From the NCBI GenBank assembly GCA_003278735.1, contig QCDO01000004.1, positions 1 through 64,000 of the forward strand: 64,000 nt of DNA, given 5' to 3'. Below are positions 1-8,630 of the stretch, in pieces (position 1 is the stretch's first letter; every line of letters begins with the position of its first letter). Origin of the DNA: Prochlorococcus sp. AG-355-J09. Lineage in GTDB: Bacteria > Cyanobacteriota > Cyanobacteriia > PCC-6307 > Cyanobiaceae. The notes beneath the pieces were generated by a model that ran no database searches, had not been told where the DNA came from, and saw nothing but the letters and a program-made list of their open reading frames with translations. The position numbers and the translations under genes are program-made.

Positions 1-636
1 TGGAATACTTTGAATTTTTTGTATTGATAAAGAGTTGTTTGATACTTCCTGAATGAAAGAATTATTTTCAAGTAATCCACCAAATATTAATCCTATCGAA
101 AGAAAGGTAACACTCCAACCCAGAGAACTTATAAATCTTTTTCCCGATTTAATTTGAGTATAGGTAAGTACTAATGTTGAGATAGAGAGTAAAAGTCTAT
201 TATTAGAGTCTGGACTGATAAATAACAAAATTAAAAATAATAGCCCGACAGATATTTTTATTGAAAGATTATCAAATGAGGGGGTAGTTATTTTTGGCAG
301 ACTATACTGACTTGAATTGTTAGCATTATTATTTAAATTTTTTATCTTAGAAAGAAGTGGGAAATTATTATTGGGAAATTGATTAATTTGTTTTTCTTTT
401 TTTGAGGCACTCACAGCTTCATAGCTTACATTTCCTGATTGCCTGGCTTTCAAACTCCCCATGAGTAATTGATCAAAGGAAGATTCTATTTTTGCTTTTA
501 AAATTAAATCTTCACCAGCCTCTTTAACTTTAATATCTCTAGCCTTCTGAATATCCTCAAATGCAGCACCTTCTTTTACACCTAAAATTTCATAAGGTGA
601 TTTTTCATTATTATTTTTATTACTGTTTGAATCCAA
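1..636 (-). CDS. CPP1-like / J-domain-like membrane protein (partial, C-terminus off window)
   Basis: Not in the ORF track because it starts with TTG and runs off the left edge; I read 212 open codons from TTG at 636. The N-terminus carries a J-like segment (SPYEILGVKEGAAFEDIQKA), followed by a charged helix and a polar linker. Two or more hydrophobic segments come next (LSIKISVGLLFLILLF and a later one). This matches the cyanobacterial CPP1-like (DUF3353) family, related to a chaperone-like protein of protochlorophyllide reductase in plants. A role in pigment-enzyme folding is family inference only. It lies downstream of prfC on the same strand. The TTG choice is supported by the absence of ATG upstream of the conserved block. 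Confidence 0.7.
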   Translation of the reverse strand, partial: MDSNSNKNNNEKSPYEILGVKEGAAFEDIQKARDIKVKEAGEDLILKAKIESSFDQLLMGSLKARQSGNVSYEAVSASKKEKQINQFPNNNFPLLSKIKNLNNNANNSSQYSLPKITTPSFDNLSIKISVGLLFLILLFISPDSNNRLLLSISTLVLTYTQIKSGKRFISSLGWSVTFLSIGLIFGGLLENNSFIQEVSNNSLSIQKIQSIP

Positions 637-687
637 AATTTTTTACCAATACTAACAGATTAACTAATTTTATAATCCATTAAGACT

Positions 688-2325
688 TTATAAAACAATT
701 GGTTCGACTCCACTAACAACGGGTGCAACTTTATTTAAATTTAATTGATTATTGTCTTCAACAAATTGATTTAGATTCCATTCATTTTTGAAAAGAATAA
801 CTGGCCTATTCCAACAATCTTTAACTATTTTACAGTTGAATATTCTGCCTAGTTTTTCAATGGCTGGCCATCCATCAGAAATCCATCTAGCCAATTGATA
901 TGGCATTGTTTCAAGATTTGCATCTACGCCATATTCACTTTTTAATCTATGCGTTACTACCTCCAACTGCAATTGACCAACGGCTGCGAGTATAGGGTCT
1001 CTTTTGCTCTCATCAAAATCATAAAGAATCTGAACAGCACCTTCTTCTCGAAGTTCATTAACACCCTTTCTAAAGTTTTTAAATGCTGAGGGATTTGGAT
1101 TTCTTAGCCAGCTGAATATTTCAGGACTAAAGGATGGTATGCCCTCATATTCAAGATGAGCACCAGTATAAAGAGTATCTCCAATAGAAAACATCCCTGG
1201 ATTATTTAAACCAATAACATCTCCAGGATAGGCATCATCAACTACTTCTCTATCTTGCCCAAATATTTTTTGTGGTCTTGATAATCTAATTGTTTTCCCT
1301 GTTCTGGAATGTTTGACTGACATATCCTTTTCAAATTTGCCACTACAAACTCTTATAAAAGCAACCCTATCTCTGTGCTTTGGATCCATATTTGCCTGAA
1401 GCTTAAAAACAAACCCACTAAATTCATCGCTTGCAGGTTCAATGCCCCCTTTATTACTATTTCTTGAAGTTGGTTTTTGTGCCATTTTTAAAAAACTATC
1501 TAAAAATGGCCTTACGCCAAAATTAGTCATGGCAGATCCAAAGAAAACTGGGGTTAATGAGCCATTAAAAACTTTTTCTTTTTCAAATTTAGATCCTGCT
1601 TCATCAAGAACCTCCAATTCTTCAAGTGAGTTTTCCAGTAAATCTCTCTCTACATATTTTGATAGTTCTTTATCTTCAAGACTTAATCTTTTCTCATTCG
1701 ATTGTTTCCCTCTCACTGCTTTATCAAATAAAATCACCTCTCTCGAAAATCTATCAATAACCCCTCTAAATTCCTCGCCACTCCCAATTGGCCAGTTTAT
1801 GGGTAGAGTATTTAATCCAAGTTCTGATTCAATTTCATCAAGTAAAGAAAATGGCTCTCTTCCTGGTCTATCCATTTTATTTATGAAAGTAAATATTGGT
1901 ATTTTTCGCATCTTGCAAACTTCAAACAATTTTCTAGTTTGAGGTTCTAATCCTTTAGCAGCATCTTCCAACATAACTGCATTATCAGCAGCAGCTAATG
2001 TTCTATAAGTATCTTCGGAGAAATCTTGGTGTCCTGGTGTATCTAATAGATTAATTACTGATCTTTCATATTCAAATTGCAATACAGTTGATGTAATAGA
2101 AATACCTCTTTGTTTCTCTAGTTCCATCCAGTCTGAGGTGGCTTTTCTCTGATTACCCCTAGCTTTTACTGCTCCTGCCTGTTGAATGGCACCTCCATAC
2201 AAAAGAAGCTTCTCGGTAAGAGTCGTTTTCCCAGCGTCTGGATGTGAAATAATAGCAAAATTTCTTCTTTTATTTACCGCATCCAGTATTTCTTTATTAT
2301 TTAGAATTTTTGTACCTAAGTTCAT
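688..2325 (-). CDS. prfC: Peptide chain release factor 3
   Basis: A translational GTPase that recycles RF1/RF2 from the ribosome after termination. The GTPase motifs are intact: G1 SHPDAGKTT near residue 27, G3 DTPGHQDF near 96 and G4 NKMD near 150. Beta-barrel domain II and an RF3-type C-terminal domain follow. At 545 aa it is full length for the family. RF3 rather than EF-G is indicated by the length and by the [10 protein letters not shown] segment after G1. It is encoded on the minus strand between the methyltransferase gene and the CPP1-like gene. Confidence 0.95.
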   Translation of the reverse strand: MNLGTKILNNKEILDAVNKRRNFAIISHPDAGKTTLTEKLLLYGGAIQQAGAVKARGNQRKATSDWMELEKQRGISITSTVLQFEYERSVINLLDTPGHQDFSEDTYRTLAAADNAVMLEDAAKGLEPQTRKLFEVCKMRKIPIFTFINKMDRPGREPFSLLDEIESELGLNTLPINWPIGSGEEFRGVIDRFSREVILFDKAVRGKQSNEKRLSLEDKELSKYVERDLLENSLEELEVLDEAGSKFEKEKVFNGSLTPVFFGSAMTNFGVRPFLDSFLKMAQKPTSRNSNKGGIEPASDEFSGFVFKLQANMDPKHRDRVAFIRVCSGKFEKDMSVKHSRTGKTIRLSRPQKIFGQDREVVDDAYPGDVIGLNNPGMFSIGDTLYTGAHLEYEGIPSFSPEIFSWLRNPNPSAFKNFRKGVNELREEGAVQILYDFDESKRDPILAAVGQLQLEVVTHRLKSEYGVDANLETMPYQLARWISDGWPAIEKLGRIFNCKIVKDCWNRPVILFKNEWNLNQFVEDNNQLNLNKVAPVVSGVEPIVL

Positions 2326-2356
2326 TTATATAATATAAGGGCCTTTCACTTAGTTC

Positions 2357-3052
2357 TTAAACATTACCATAGACTATTAAATAATTATCACCTTCTTCAA
2401 ACACATCTAAAGAGGATAGATCATTCTCTAAGGTGAAATTTTTTAACTCTTTAAAAGTATAAGAAGCTCTTAAAGATGCATAATAATCGTTAGTTAAAAT
2501 CTCATTATATTTATTTGAACATTGTGCTTTGAGTTTTAAAGCAGACTTTTCATCTAATGGCCTTTTTAAGTCCTTGTGAAAATTTACAGTGCTATTGCTA
2601 GACAAACTTCTTATTGTGTTGAAGAAATCTTCAAGATTGGTAATGTGATGAATCAAACTGTTGCTAACAAGTAAACTAATTCTTTTTTTAAATAAAAAAT
2701 TATTTGATTTAATGTCTTTGATGTCAGAACAAATATAACGTAAATTTTTTAATTTTTTTTGATTATTAGAAATACTTTTATTATATTCTGCTCTCAAAAT
2801 CATCTCTTTAGAACCATCTATTCCTAAGACTGCAGTATTAGGCCATTTTATTGCTAACTTCTCAGAAATATTTCCTGGGCCGCATCCTAAATCAACAATT
2901 AAATCTTTTTCACCTAAAGAAATATTTTTTTTCAAAAGATATTGACTTATTTGATTAATTAGATTAACTTCCCCTTCTGAAAAATCAGCTTCGTCATAAG
3001 AAATGACCTGCTCTTTTTCTTCCATTAATTCAGGTTCGGGGACTCTTTCCAT
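2357..3052 (-). CDS. Class I SAM-dependent methyltransferase, substrate unknown
   Basis: 231 aa with the Rossmann methyltransferase motif I VDLGCGPGN (about residues 53-61), an acidic motif II (LGIDGSKEM) and a post-motif SNSLIHHI typical of the Methyltransf_11/25 type. No substrate domain is recognisable. It stands 31 bp upstream of prfC on the same strand and diverges from nrdJ. A link to release-factor or ribosome methylation would be speculation; PrmC-like NPPY is absent. Confidence 0.75.
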   Translation of the reverse strand: MERVPEPELMEEKEQVISYDEADFSEGEVNLINQISQYLLKKNISLGEKDLIVDLGCGPGNISEKLAIKWPNTAVLGIDGSKEMILRAEYNKSISNNQKKLKNLRYICSDIKDIKSNNFLFKKRISLLVSNSLIHHITNLEDFFNTIRSLSSNSTVNFHKDLKRPLDEKSALKLKAQCSNKYNEILTNDYYASLRASYTFKELKNFTLENDLSSLDVFEEGDNYLIVYGNV

Positions 3053-3186
3053 ATCCTTTTTTGAAACAAAGATTTCATATTAAACATAATTCTACACAAA
3101 CCGTTAAATAGTGGTAAGAATAGTTGCAGACGCCACAGGTAGAGTTATTCTTCCAGTACGGGTTATTTACATACGTTTTTTTTATC

Positions 3187-5520
3187 GTGACTGTTGCACC
3201 AAATAAAGCTTCTTCAGAGAGCAATTCCAATAATCTTAAAAAAGATGATTTTCCAAAGACTGCACCAGCTGCTTATCCAGTTTTTTTCAGATCTTATAGT
3301 AGAAAAACTTCATCTGGCAAAAGGGAGAACTGGAGCGAAGTGGGCGAAAGGAATTTATTGGGATTAAAAGAATTAGGAAAACTTTCTGAAGAAGAATTAA
3401 TCCTAATGAAAGAGATGCAAAGTAACCAAAAAGCTCAACCTTCAGGAAGATGGTTATGGATAGGCGGAACCCCTTGGATTAATAAGAACCAAAATTTCTC
3501 AGGAGCATACAACTGCACCTCAACAAACTTAATTGATTGGGAAGCCTTTGCATTAATGATGGACTTAGCAATGATGGGATGTGGAACAGGTGCAATAATT
3601 GAGCCTCATTTTATAAATAATCTACCTACGGTAATTAACAAAATAAATATTAAATCAGTCAGTGAAGTTGGAATAACTCCTAAAGATCAAAGAGAAGAAA
3701 AGTCATCAATAGAAATCAAAGGAAAAGATCTTCATATCAAAGTTGGAGATAGCAGAAGAGGCTGGGTAGATAGCTATAAATATCTTCTTGAGGCATCAAG
3801 TAATGAAAATCTTCAAAGAGAAATTGATGTTTATATAAATTTGGAAGATATTAGACCTGCTGGGGAATCATTAAAAGGTTTTGGTGGGATGGCAAATCCT
3901 ATTAAATTGAAAGATCTCTACTCCAGAGTCGCGTCACTTCTTGGAAAGGCAATAGGCAGGAAATTAAGTACAGTAGAGTGTTGTTTATTAATTGATGAAG
4001 CTGCAGTAACTATAGTTGCTGGAAATATAAGAAGAAGTGCTGGAATGAGACAATTTGCTTCAAATGATAGAGAAGCAGCATCGGCAAAAGAAAATTTATG
4101 GAGTCAAGATGAGAATGGTAATTGGAGAATAGATCCTGAAAAAGATGCTCTCAGGATGGCTAATCATACTAGGGTTTACCATACAAAACCCACTTACCAA
4201 ACTGTTTTGGATGCTGTAACAAAACAATTTCACTCGGGTGAGGGAGCTATTCAATTTGCTCCAGAAGCAATCGCAAGGTCAAATGCAGATATTCTCAAAG
4301 ATGACGAATTGAGAAAGGAATTTATTGAAATCTACTCAGAGCAAGGTAAGGATGAAGCGAGAAATTGGATAAATAGTAGTTATGGTCCATTCTCTAAAGA
4401 AGAGCTAGACCACAGGATGAGCCGATATGGACTTAATCCTTGTGGTGAGATCCTGGGAAATGATTTCCACTGCAATTTAGCTGAAGTTCATTTAAATCAG
4501 ATAGATCCTGAAAATTTTGAAGAGCAAAAAAAAGCTTTTAAGGCAGCTGCTCTTTCTGTAGCATGCTTACTTAATCATGAATTTGAAGTTGAGCGTTACA
4601 GAAAAAGTAGGGAATATGATCCTATTGTAGGAGTAAGTTTCACTGGATTATTTGATTTTTGTGTCCATGCCTTTGGGACGCCATGGTTGAAATGGTGGGA
4701 AGCAGGAAGGCCAAATAGCGAAGAAGGGAGGGCCTTCAAAGAAAAGGAAGCTAAATTCTTAGATTCTTGGAGAAAGATAGTAAAAGAAACTGTATGGGAA
4801 TATTGTGACAAGCACAATCTAAGGAGACCAAATAGATGCACAACAGTTCAGCCAGCTGGAACTAAAAGTCTTCTTACAGGAGCAGCGCCAGGATGGCATC
4901 CTCCAAAGGCTCAAAGATTCATAAGAAGAATAACTTTCAGAAAAAATGATCCAATCGCTTTAGCTTGCATGGATTATGGTTACTCAGTTGTTCCATCTCA
5001 ATCTGACAAAGATGAAAATGGTTGCTTGCTCGATAATCCATTTGATCCAAGATGTACAGAATGGCTAGTTGAAATCCCTACAGAAGTTAGTTGGGCAAAT
5101 ATAGATGGTGCAGACCAAATAGACATAAATAATTTCTCGGCACTAGCTCAATTTGATTTTTACATGCAAGTCCAGAAATTTTACACAGAGCATAATACCT
5201 CAGCAACAGTAGAATTTAGAGAAAATGAAATCGAGGATCTAGCTAAGGCTATTCATAATGCAATAGAAAATAATGAGGGATATATTTCAGCTGCACTGCT
5301 AGCTAGATTTAGTGCTAACGCTACTTTCCCTAGATTACCCTTTGAACCAATAAGTAAAGATAAATATATATCATTGCAAAATAAAGTAATAGAAAGGAAA
5401 GTTAATAACGATTTCTTTGATGCTCTTAATAAATATGATGTTGGAGAACTATCTGAAGCAGGACCAGCAGGTTGTGATTCAGATAAGTGTTTGCTTCCTC
5501 TTGCTAAACCAAAAGATTAA
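3187..5520 (+). CDS. nrdJ: Adenosylcobalamin-dependent (class II) ribonucleoside-triphosphate reductase
   Basis: Converts ribonucleotides to deoxyribonucleotides using coenzyme B12. The ORF track starts at 3124, but that N-terminal extension is hydrophobic and unlike the family. GTG at 3187 (MTVAPNKASSESN...) gives about 777 aa. Visible hallmarks are the N-terminal disulfide cysteine (YNCTSTNL), the active-site NPCGEI loop, the motif PAGTKSLLTGAAPG, and a C-terminal redox pair CDSDKC at the very end. The monomeric layout without an NrdB partner supports class II. The 134-bp gap to the divergent methyltransferase gene contains its leader. It depends on cobalamin, which connects it to the chelatase gene at 22-23 kb. 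Confidence 0.95.
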   Translation: MTVAPNKASSESNSNNLKKDDFPKTAPAAYPVFFRSYSRKTSSGKRENWSEVGERNLLGLKELGKLSEEELILMKEMQSNQKAQPSGRWLWIGGTPWINKNQNFSGAYNCTSTNLIDWEAFALMMDLAMMGCGTGAIIEPHFINNLPTVINKINIKSVSEVGITPKDQREEKSSIEIKGKDLHIKVGDSRRGWVDSYKYLLEASSNENLQREIDVYINLEDIRPAGESLKGFGGMANPIKLKDLYSRVASLLGKAIGRKLSTVECCLLIDEAAVTIVAGNIRRSAGMRQFASNDREAASAKENLWSQDENGNWRIDPEKDALRMANHTRVYHTKPTYQTVLDAVTKQFHSGEGAIQFAPEAIARSNADILKDDELRKEFIEIYSEQGKDEARNWINSSYGPFSKEELDHRMSRYGLNPCGEILGNDFHCNLAEVHLNQIDPENFEEQKKAFKAAALSVACLLNHEFEVERYRKSREYDPIVGVSFTGLFDFCVHAFGTPWLKWWEAGRPNSEEGRAFKEKEAKFLDSWRKIVKETVWEYCDKHNLRRPNRCTTVQPAGTKSLLTGAAPGWHPPKAQRFIRRITFRKNDPIALACMDYGYSVVPSQSDKDENGCLLDNPFDPRCTEWLVEIPTEVSWANIDGADQIDINNFSALAQFDFYMQVQKFYTEHNTSATVEFRENEIEDLAKAIHNAIENNEGYISAALLARFSANATFPRLPFEPISKDKYISLQNKVIERKVNNDFFDALNKYDVGELSEAGPAGCDSDKCLLPLAKPKD

Positions 5521-5608
5521 ATTTTGAACTATTTGTAAATAAAAAATATATATTAGTTTTTAAAAATTTAATTTATGGCTACCTCTTAAATAAGTACATA
5601 AATTATTT

Positions 5609-5875
5609 ATGACATTAAGCTTAAATATTGGGAACTTTTTTAATGATTCCTCTAGCAATGCATTAGTGGATGAGCTAAGAAAAAGAACATCAGAAGAGGA
5701 TATCTTAGATTTTGAGGAAAAATTTAACTCCAAAAACGAAAAAAATCTACACGTATACATATGTAGATTTCTAAAAAATAGATCGATATCCAGAGGGCTA
5801 GCCTCTAGATGGTTAATTACCATAATTGAAAACAAAGAATCAAAAATTGATGCTTTGCAAAAATTAAATAATTAG
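5609..5875 (+). CDS. Conserved small protein, unknown function
   Basis: 88 aa, soluble and charged, with no signal peptide (MTLSLNIGNFFNDSSS...). A predicted helical pair spans the middle and end. It is collinear with and just downstream of nrdJ, and its stop codon overlaps the end of the convergent 64-aa membrane protein gene by four bases. Codon use matches its neighbours. I do not recognise the family. The opposite-strand ORF at 5560-5835 is its shadow. Confidence 0.6.
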   Translation: MTLSLNIGNFFNDSSSNALVDELRKRTSEEDILDFEEKFNSKNEKNLHVYICRFLKNRSISRGLASRWLITIIENKESKIDALQKLNN

Positions 5876-6066
5876 GTCAGCCCTGATAGTTTCCATAGAG
5901 CAATTCCAAAAATTGAGAATCCCATAATAAAAGTAAAAGCCAAAGCATTTACCAATTGAACCTTATCATTCATTCTGTTTGCGAATGGTAATAATTGAGC
6001 AAATAATGGAGTCTCTTCAACTATTGCAGATTTTTTTACTGTAGGTTTTTTGCTTCTAGAAAACAT
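5872..6066 (-). CDS. Small single-helix membrane protein
   Basis: 64 aa: a basic, Lys-rich N-terminus (RSKKPTVKKS), a short amphipathic stretch and one transmembrane helix near residues 38-58 (LAFTFIMGFSIFGIALW). This shape is common among thylakoid one-helix proteins of marine cyanobacteria. The Hli motif ExxNGRxAM is not present, so I do not call it a high-light-inducible protein. It is convergent with the 88-aa gene, with a 4-bp overlap. Confidence 0.6.
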   Translation of the reverse strand: MFSRSKKPTVKKSAIVEETPLFAQLLPFANRMNDKVQLVNALAFTFIMGFSIFGIALWKLSGLT

Positions 6067-6127
6067 AAAACAAATTTTATAATCTTAAGAATTTTACATT
6101 TAAAAGTTCATTAAATAAAAAATACTT

Positions 6128-6220
6128 ATGAAAAACGAACAAAATGTAACCTGTAAGCAATTACTCTGGGATTCTGATAAAAATATTTATCAGAATCCTA
6201 ATCTATCATTAAAATATTAA
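6128..6220 (+). CDS. Possible 30-aa ORF containing a perfect hairpin
   Basis: ATG at 6128 opens a 30-codon frame (MKNEQNVTCKQLLWD...). The frame contains a perfect 13-bp inverted repeat at 6169-6198 (GGATTCTGATAAA, loop AATA). The hairpin may be the real feature, as a structured RNA or transcript end, and the ORF incidental. No T-run follows it directly. Confidence 0.25.
   Translation: MKNEQNVTCKQLLWDSDKNIYQNPNLSLKY
6169..6198. repeat. Perfect 13-bp inverted repeat (hairpin)
   Basis: GGATTCTGATAAA-AATA-TTTATCAGAATCC is a perfect stem of 13 bp with a 4-base loop in an intergenic stretch. It could end transcripts coming from either side, although the poly-T expected of an intrinsic terminator is weak. 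Confidence 0.6.
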
Positions 6221-6274
6221 GTTTATTTATTAAAAACCTAGACAAATAATTTTAATGAATGGTATTGTAAATTT

Positions 6275-6371
6275 GTAGCAACCGCTACCAAAACGTTCAA
6301 CTTGCGTATAGCAAGCCGCAAATCGACTTAAGCCATGGAACGGGGACTTAAGCGAAACCGGAGCTAAAAAA
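6275..6371 (+). promoter_or_regulatory. Structured leader of the DUF4278 gene, with an upstream mini-ORF
   Basis: This 97-bp stretch is clearly GC-richer than its surroundings. It contains hairpin GTAGC-AACC-GCTAC (6275-6288), hairpin CTTGC-GTATA-GCAAG (6301-6315) and two copies of GACTTAAGC. A 10-codon mini-ORF (MERGLKRNRS, ATG 6335, stop ending 6367) terminates four bases before the DUF4278 start, and its last codons contain the GGAG ribosome-binding site. The layout suggests translational coupling or an RNA regulatory element; this is inference. Confidence 0.45.
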
Positions 6372-6473
6372 ATGACTCTAATTTACAGAGGACAAAAGTA
6401 CGTCCAGAACAAAGAAGCAGCTAAAAAGCAGCACAATGAGCTAACTTATAGAGGAAAAACTTACACAAGCTAG
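6372..6473 (+). CDS. DUF4278 mini-protein
   Basis: 33 aa, too short for the ORF track. It holds two copies of the family signature: LIYRGQKY at the start and LTYRGKTY near the end, separated by a basic helix. DUF4278 proteins are tiny and abundant in Prochlorococcus and Synechococcus; their function is unknown. A GGAG Shine-Dalgarno lies 9 bases upstream, and an intrinsic terminator follows within 25 bp, so this is a self-contained transcription unit. Confidence 0.8.
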   Translation: MTLIYRGQKYVQNKEAAKKQHNELTYRGKTYTS

Positions 6474-6496
6474 TTTATTTAACTATTAAATAGAAC

Positions 6497-6519
6497 AAGC
6501 CACTTTTAGTGGCTTTTTT
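6497..6519 (+). terminator. Intrinsic terminator after the DUF4278 gene
   Basis: AAGCCACT-TTT-AGTGGCTT forms a perfect 8-bp stem followed by a run of T, 23 bp after the DUF4278 stop. Confidence 0.85.
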
Positions 6520-6608
6520 ATTGTTCATCCTTAGACTAAAAAATAACTTAATACTTTTCACAAGCATTAAAATAATATGATTCAATTGCATTCATATATT
6601 AGATAACC

Positions 6609-6758
6609 ATGGCTGACCAAAAACCTTTATTTAAAGCACCTTATGACATAAAAGATGTAAGTGCTCTTTTCGCTATAGTTGCCTTCGTTTTAATAATCGC
6701 TGCCATAGTTGGGAATAACTTATTTGGTTTATTTCAACAAAATGTCAACTTTGGGTGA
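6609..6758 (+). CDS. 49-aa single-helix membrane protein
   Basis: Below the ORF-track cutoff. The translation is MADQKPLFKAPYDIKDVSA, then one strong transmembrane helix (LFAIVAFVLIIAAIVGNNLF) and a short polar tail. ATG is followed by GCT as in highly expressed genes. The N-terminal soluble/one-helix layout resembles small photosystem-associated peptides, but no named family is recognised. It is the last host gene before the tRNA-Ser half-site that begins the island. Confidence 0.65.
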   Translation: MADQKPLFKAPYDIKDVSALFAIVAFVLIIAAIVGNNLFGLFQQNVNFG

Positions 6759-6967
6759 TTTTTTGAAAGCAGACTACATTTTTTGTGAACTCATTTTGTG
6801 GACTAAATTTGACTAATGATAGATTGTTATAACGATTCAACTCATCATTATTAATAAAAATTCCTATCTCAAACTAGTTTCTTGAAATAATTTTTAAATC
6901 TTTGAATTTATAGACTGTGACTAATTTCTTATGTTATAGTTTTAAGTTCAATAAAACTGAAGAAACC

Positions 6968-7012
6968 TTTGGAGGGGTGGTCGAGTGGTTTAAGGCTCTA
7001 GTCTTGAAAACT
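6968..7012 (+). repeat. Left attachment site: 5' half of tRNA-Ser(UGA)
   Basis: A 45-bp exact copy of the sequence at 16110-16154, starting in the leader (TTT) and running through the acceptor 5' strand, the D-arm and the anticodon loop, then diverging after GAAAACT. The stretch just upstream (6940-6970) also resembles the tRNA flank at 16082-16112. A -10-like TATAGT stands 30 bp before the GGAGGGG start, which matches the spacing at the intact tRNA. This half-tRNA is therefore the original chromosomal 5' end stranded by integration. Confidence 0.9.
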
Positions 7013-7306
7013 TAAACAGCCTATAGTATTTGCAAGTAAAGTGAGATAATTTTAAAAAAGGGGACTATATCAGGAGGACTATCATTACAATTATTTGGCT
7101 CTAGTTTACATAACTAGCTGATTACTAATATTTACCAGTTGATTTATATAAAAATGGAAGTAAGATTTTAAATAACTGATGAAGCACTACGGGAGACTCT
7201 GATCTTCAAATAGGTTTCTAATAATTACTTGTATAAACCCTTAAGCAAGGTGGATAGACGAGGTCAGGGTTGCTGTTATTCCTAACAACAATTCTCCAGA
7301 ATTAAT
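7013..7306. other. Gene-free left end of the island
   Basis: 294 bp between the left half-site and the first cargo gene. I see no convincing ORF, no tRNA and no repeats shared with the right end. GGACTAT occurs twice (near 7063 and 7077). A GC-richer patch (7249-7275) precedes the first gene. It may hold the promoter for the rightward cargo genes. Confidence 0.4.
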
Positions 7307-7495
7307 ATGGCTAAAAGTCGCTTTAATAGAAAATACAATGTTTCTGTAAGGAAGCGTTCCAATGATGATGCTAAATCAACTGCGGATTTTATTGAAGCTG
7401 CTGACCATGTTAATGAAGGCTCTGATTTATCTACGGCTACGCCAATGTTGAAGCATAGTTTTGAGAATCGTTTTAGGAAAGACAGCGACAGCTAA
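7307..7495 (+). CDS. Small basic protein of the island, unknown
   Basis: 62 aa with a strongly basic N-terminus (MAKSRFNRKYNVSVRKRS) and an acidic middle. There is no signal peptide or membrane helix. First of three rightward island genes. The basic start could bind nucleic acid, but nothing more is supported and I do not recognise a family. Confidence 0.5.
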   Translation: MAKSRFNRKYNVSVRKRSNDDAKSTADFIEAADHVNEGSDLSTATPMLKHSFENRFRKDSDS

Positions 7496-7516
7496 GCAAT
7501 ATATCTTTTTAAACAA

Positions 7517-7726
7517 ATGAATACTTTTAGTCGAGAGGAACTTGCGTCTAAAAAAGACGTCAAAGAACTTAGAGAAACAGTACAAGAGTTAATCCAAAGT
7601 TTTTCTTTTACAAGAGAAACTGTTGACCAATTAAGAATGGATTTTGATCTGGCAAGAGAAGAGAATCCATTTAATGTGAATGTCTGGTTAAAGCCATCTG
7701 AATTTGGTGGAATTTTAAAAATTTGA
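7517..7726 (+). CDS. Small coiled-coil-like island protein, unknown
   Basis: 69 aa. Heptad-like helices span roughly residues 7-48 (REELASKKDVKELRETVQELI). The stop codon overlaps the TTG start of the next gene (TTGA), so the two are translationally coupled. No family is recognised. Confidence 0.5.
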   Translation: MNTFSREELASKKDVKELRETVQELIQSFSFTRETVDQLRMDFDLAREENPFNVNVWLKPSEFGGILKI

Positions 7727-8604
7727 AAGAATTTACCAATTCAGGACAGTTTAAATATGGACAGAACGTCAAAGATTTGACAGGTAAAAAATATGGCAAG
7801 TTAACTGTTTTGAGAAGAGCCACTCAAAGTGAAATAAGTGCAAGAGGAGTAAAAAATACGAGACAAAATGTATATTGGTTGGTTCAATGTGCCTGCGGTA
7901 TTGAACCCTTTATAGTTCTTGGATTTGCATTAACAGGTAAAGATAAGAGAAGAAAAACTCAATCTGCCTTGGCTTGCAAAAAATGTGCAAGAAGAGATGC
8001 GGCAATAAGAGAAAAAAAAGAATTTATTGATTCAATTATTGGTCAACAATCTGGAAGATTAACAATACTTAGATATTGGGGAACTAAAAAAGACAGAAGG
8101 ACTAAAATTTTATGTTCATGTAGTTGTGATGATATAAAAACTCCCATTTATTTATATAGTTCTTTTAAAGCAGGCAAAGCTATTTCTTGCGGATGCGTAG
8201 TTGGAGGAGATGATTCATATAAATTCTTCAAGGAAAACGAAGATTGGGCAAATCGAAAATGCTATTACTATATAGCTGATAAAGATGATGAATTTTATAA
8301 ACTTGGGATTTCAGAAAAGAAATCAACTAGAGCAAGAGATGAAGGTTATAGAAAATATCTTTTTGAACCTGATCCACTTACAAGGTGTGAAGTATGGACA
8401 ATAGAACAATTAATCTTAAATGATTCTGTAAGAGCAAAACCAAGAGTAATTCCTGAAAGATTGGAGAAAATGGAGGGCAAATGGGAATTGAGATACAAAG
8501 ATACTTTAAATTTAAATTTTTATAGGGAAAAATATTATGAGTATCTTGAAAAACTGCAATCGCTGGGATGGGAGGAATTATATTTAACTAGATTTGATTA
8601 TTAA
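7723..8604 (+). CDS. Zinc-ribbon / GIY-YIG-like protein, candidate homing-type nuclease
   Basis: 293 aa from a TTG start overlapping the preceding gene. Two similar N-terminal modules are visible: GKKYGKLTVLRRA...WLVQCACG...ACKKC (about 22-88) and GQQSGRLTILRYW...ILCSCSCDD...ISCGC (about 107-157). This is the 'GxLTVLR + CxCG' pattern of zinc-ribbon modules in phage and homing-endonuclease-associated proteins. The C-terminal part opens with YYYIADKDDEFYKLGIS, resembling the GIY-YIG / T5orf172 nuclease core. Role inferred as a selfish or element-associated DNA nuclease. No catalytic assay-level residues can be assigned with certainty. It converges on the leftward secreted-protein array. Confidence 0.55.
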   Translation: MKEFTNSGQFKYGQNVKDLTGKKYGKLTVLRRATQSEISARGVKNTRQNVYWLVQCACGIEPFIVLGFALTGKDKRRKTQSALACKKCARRDAAIREKKEFIDSIIGQQSGRLTILRYWGTKKDRRTKILCSCSCDDIKTPIYLYSSFKAGKAISCGCVVGGDDSYKFFKENEDWANRKCYYYIADKDDEFYKLGISEKKSTRARDEGYRKYLFEPDPLTRCEVWTIEQLILNDSVRAKPRVIPERLEKMEGKWELRYKDTLNLNFYREKYYEYLEKLQSLGWEELYLTRFDY

Positions 8605-8622
8605 AGGTAGTAAGCGTTTCAT
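8584..8622 (-). repeat. R1 remnant: orphan signal-peptide start MKRLLP...
   Basis: ATGAAACGCTTACTAC (8607-8622, minus strand) starts a 12-codon dead-end ORF immediately after the PDZ gene (ATG eight bases past its stop). It overlaps the 3' end of the convergent nuclease gene. This is the last R1 copy of the array. Confidence 0.7.
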
Positions 8623-8630
8623 TCAAAAAT

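Noticed and set aside
1442-1942. 166-aa plus-strand ORF
   Set aside because: Lies entirely inside prfC on the opposite strand; Ser/Leu-rich shadow composition.
3080-3186. Cobalamin riboswitch in the nrdJ leader
   Set aside because: GCCACAGG and a TAGTGG/GCCAC pair are suggestive, but the spacing and P1 stem of known cobalamin classes could not be fitted by eye. A covariance-model search would decide.
3124-3186. Upstream ATG extension of nrdJ
   Set aside because: The added residues are hydrophobic and not family-like; GTG at 3187 gives the expected start.
4596-4841. 81-aa minus-strand ORF in nrdJ
   Set aside because: Shadow of a conserved gene.
5560-5835. 91-aa minus-strand ORF
   Set aside because: Antisense shadow of the 88-aa gene at 5609, which has a better start and matching codon use.
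5872-6066. High-light-inducible (Hli) protein
   Set aside because: Size and single helix fit, but the ExxNGRxAMIGF motif is absent.
7013-7306. tmRNA or further tRNA in the island's left end
   Set aside because: No acceptor-stem pairing, no tag-peptide frame and no CCA-adjacent arms; only weak GC-rich patches.
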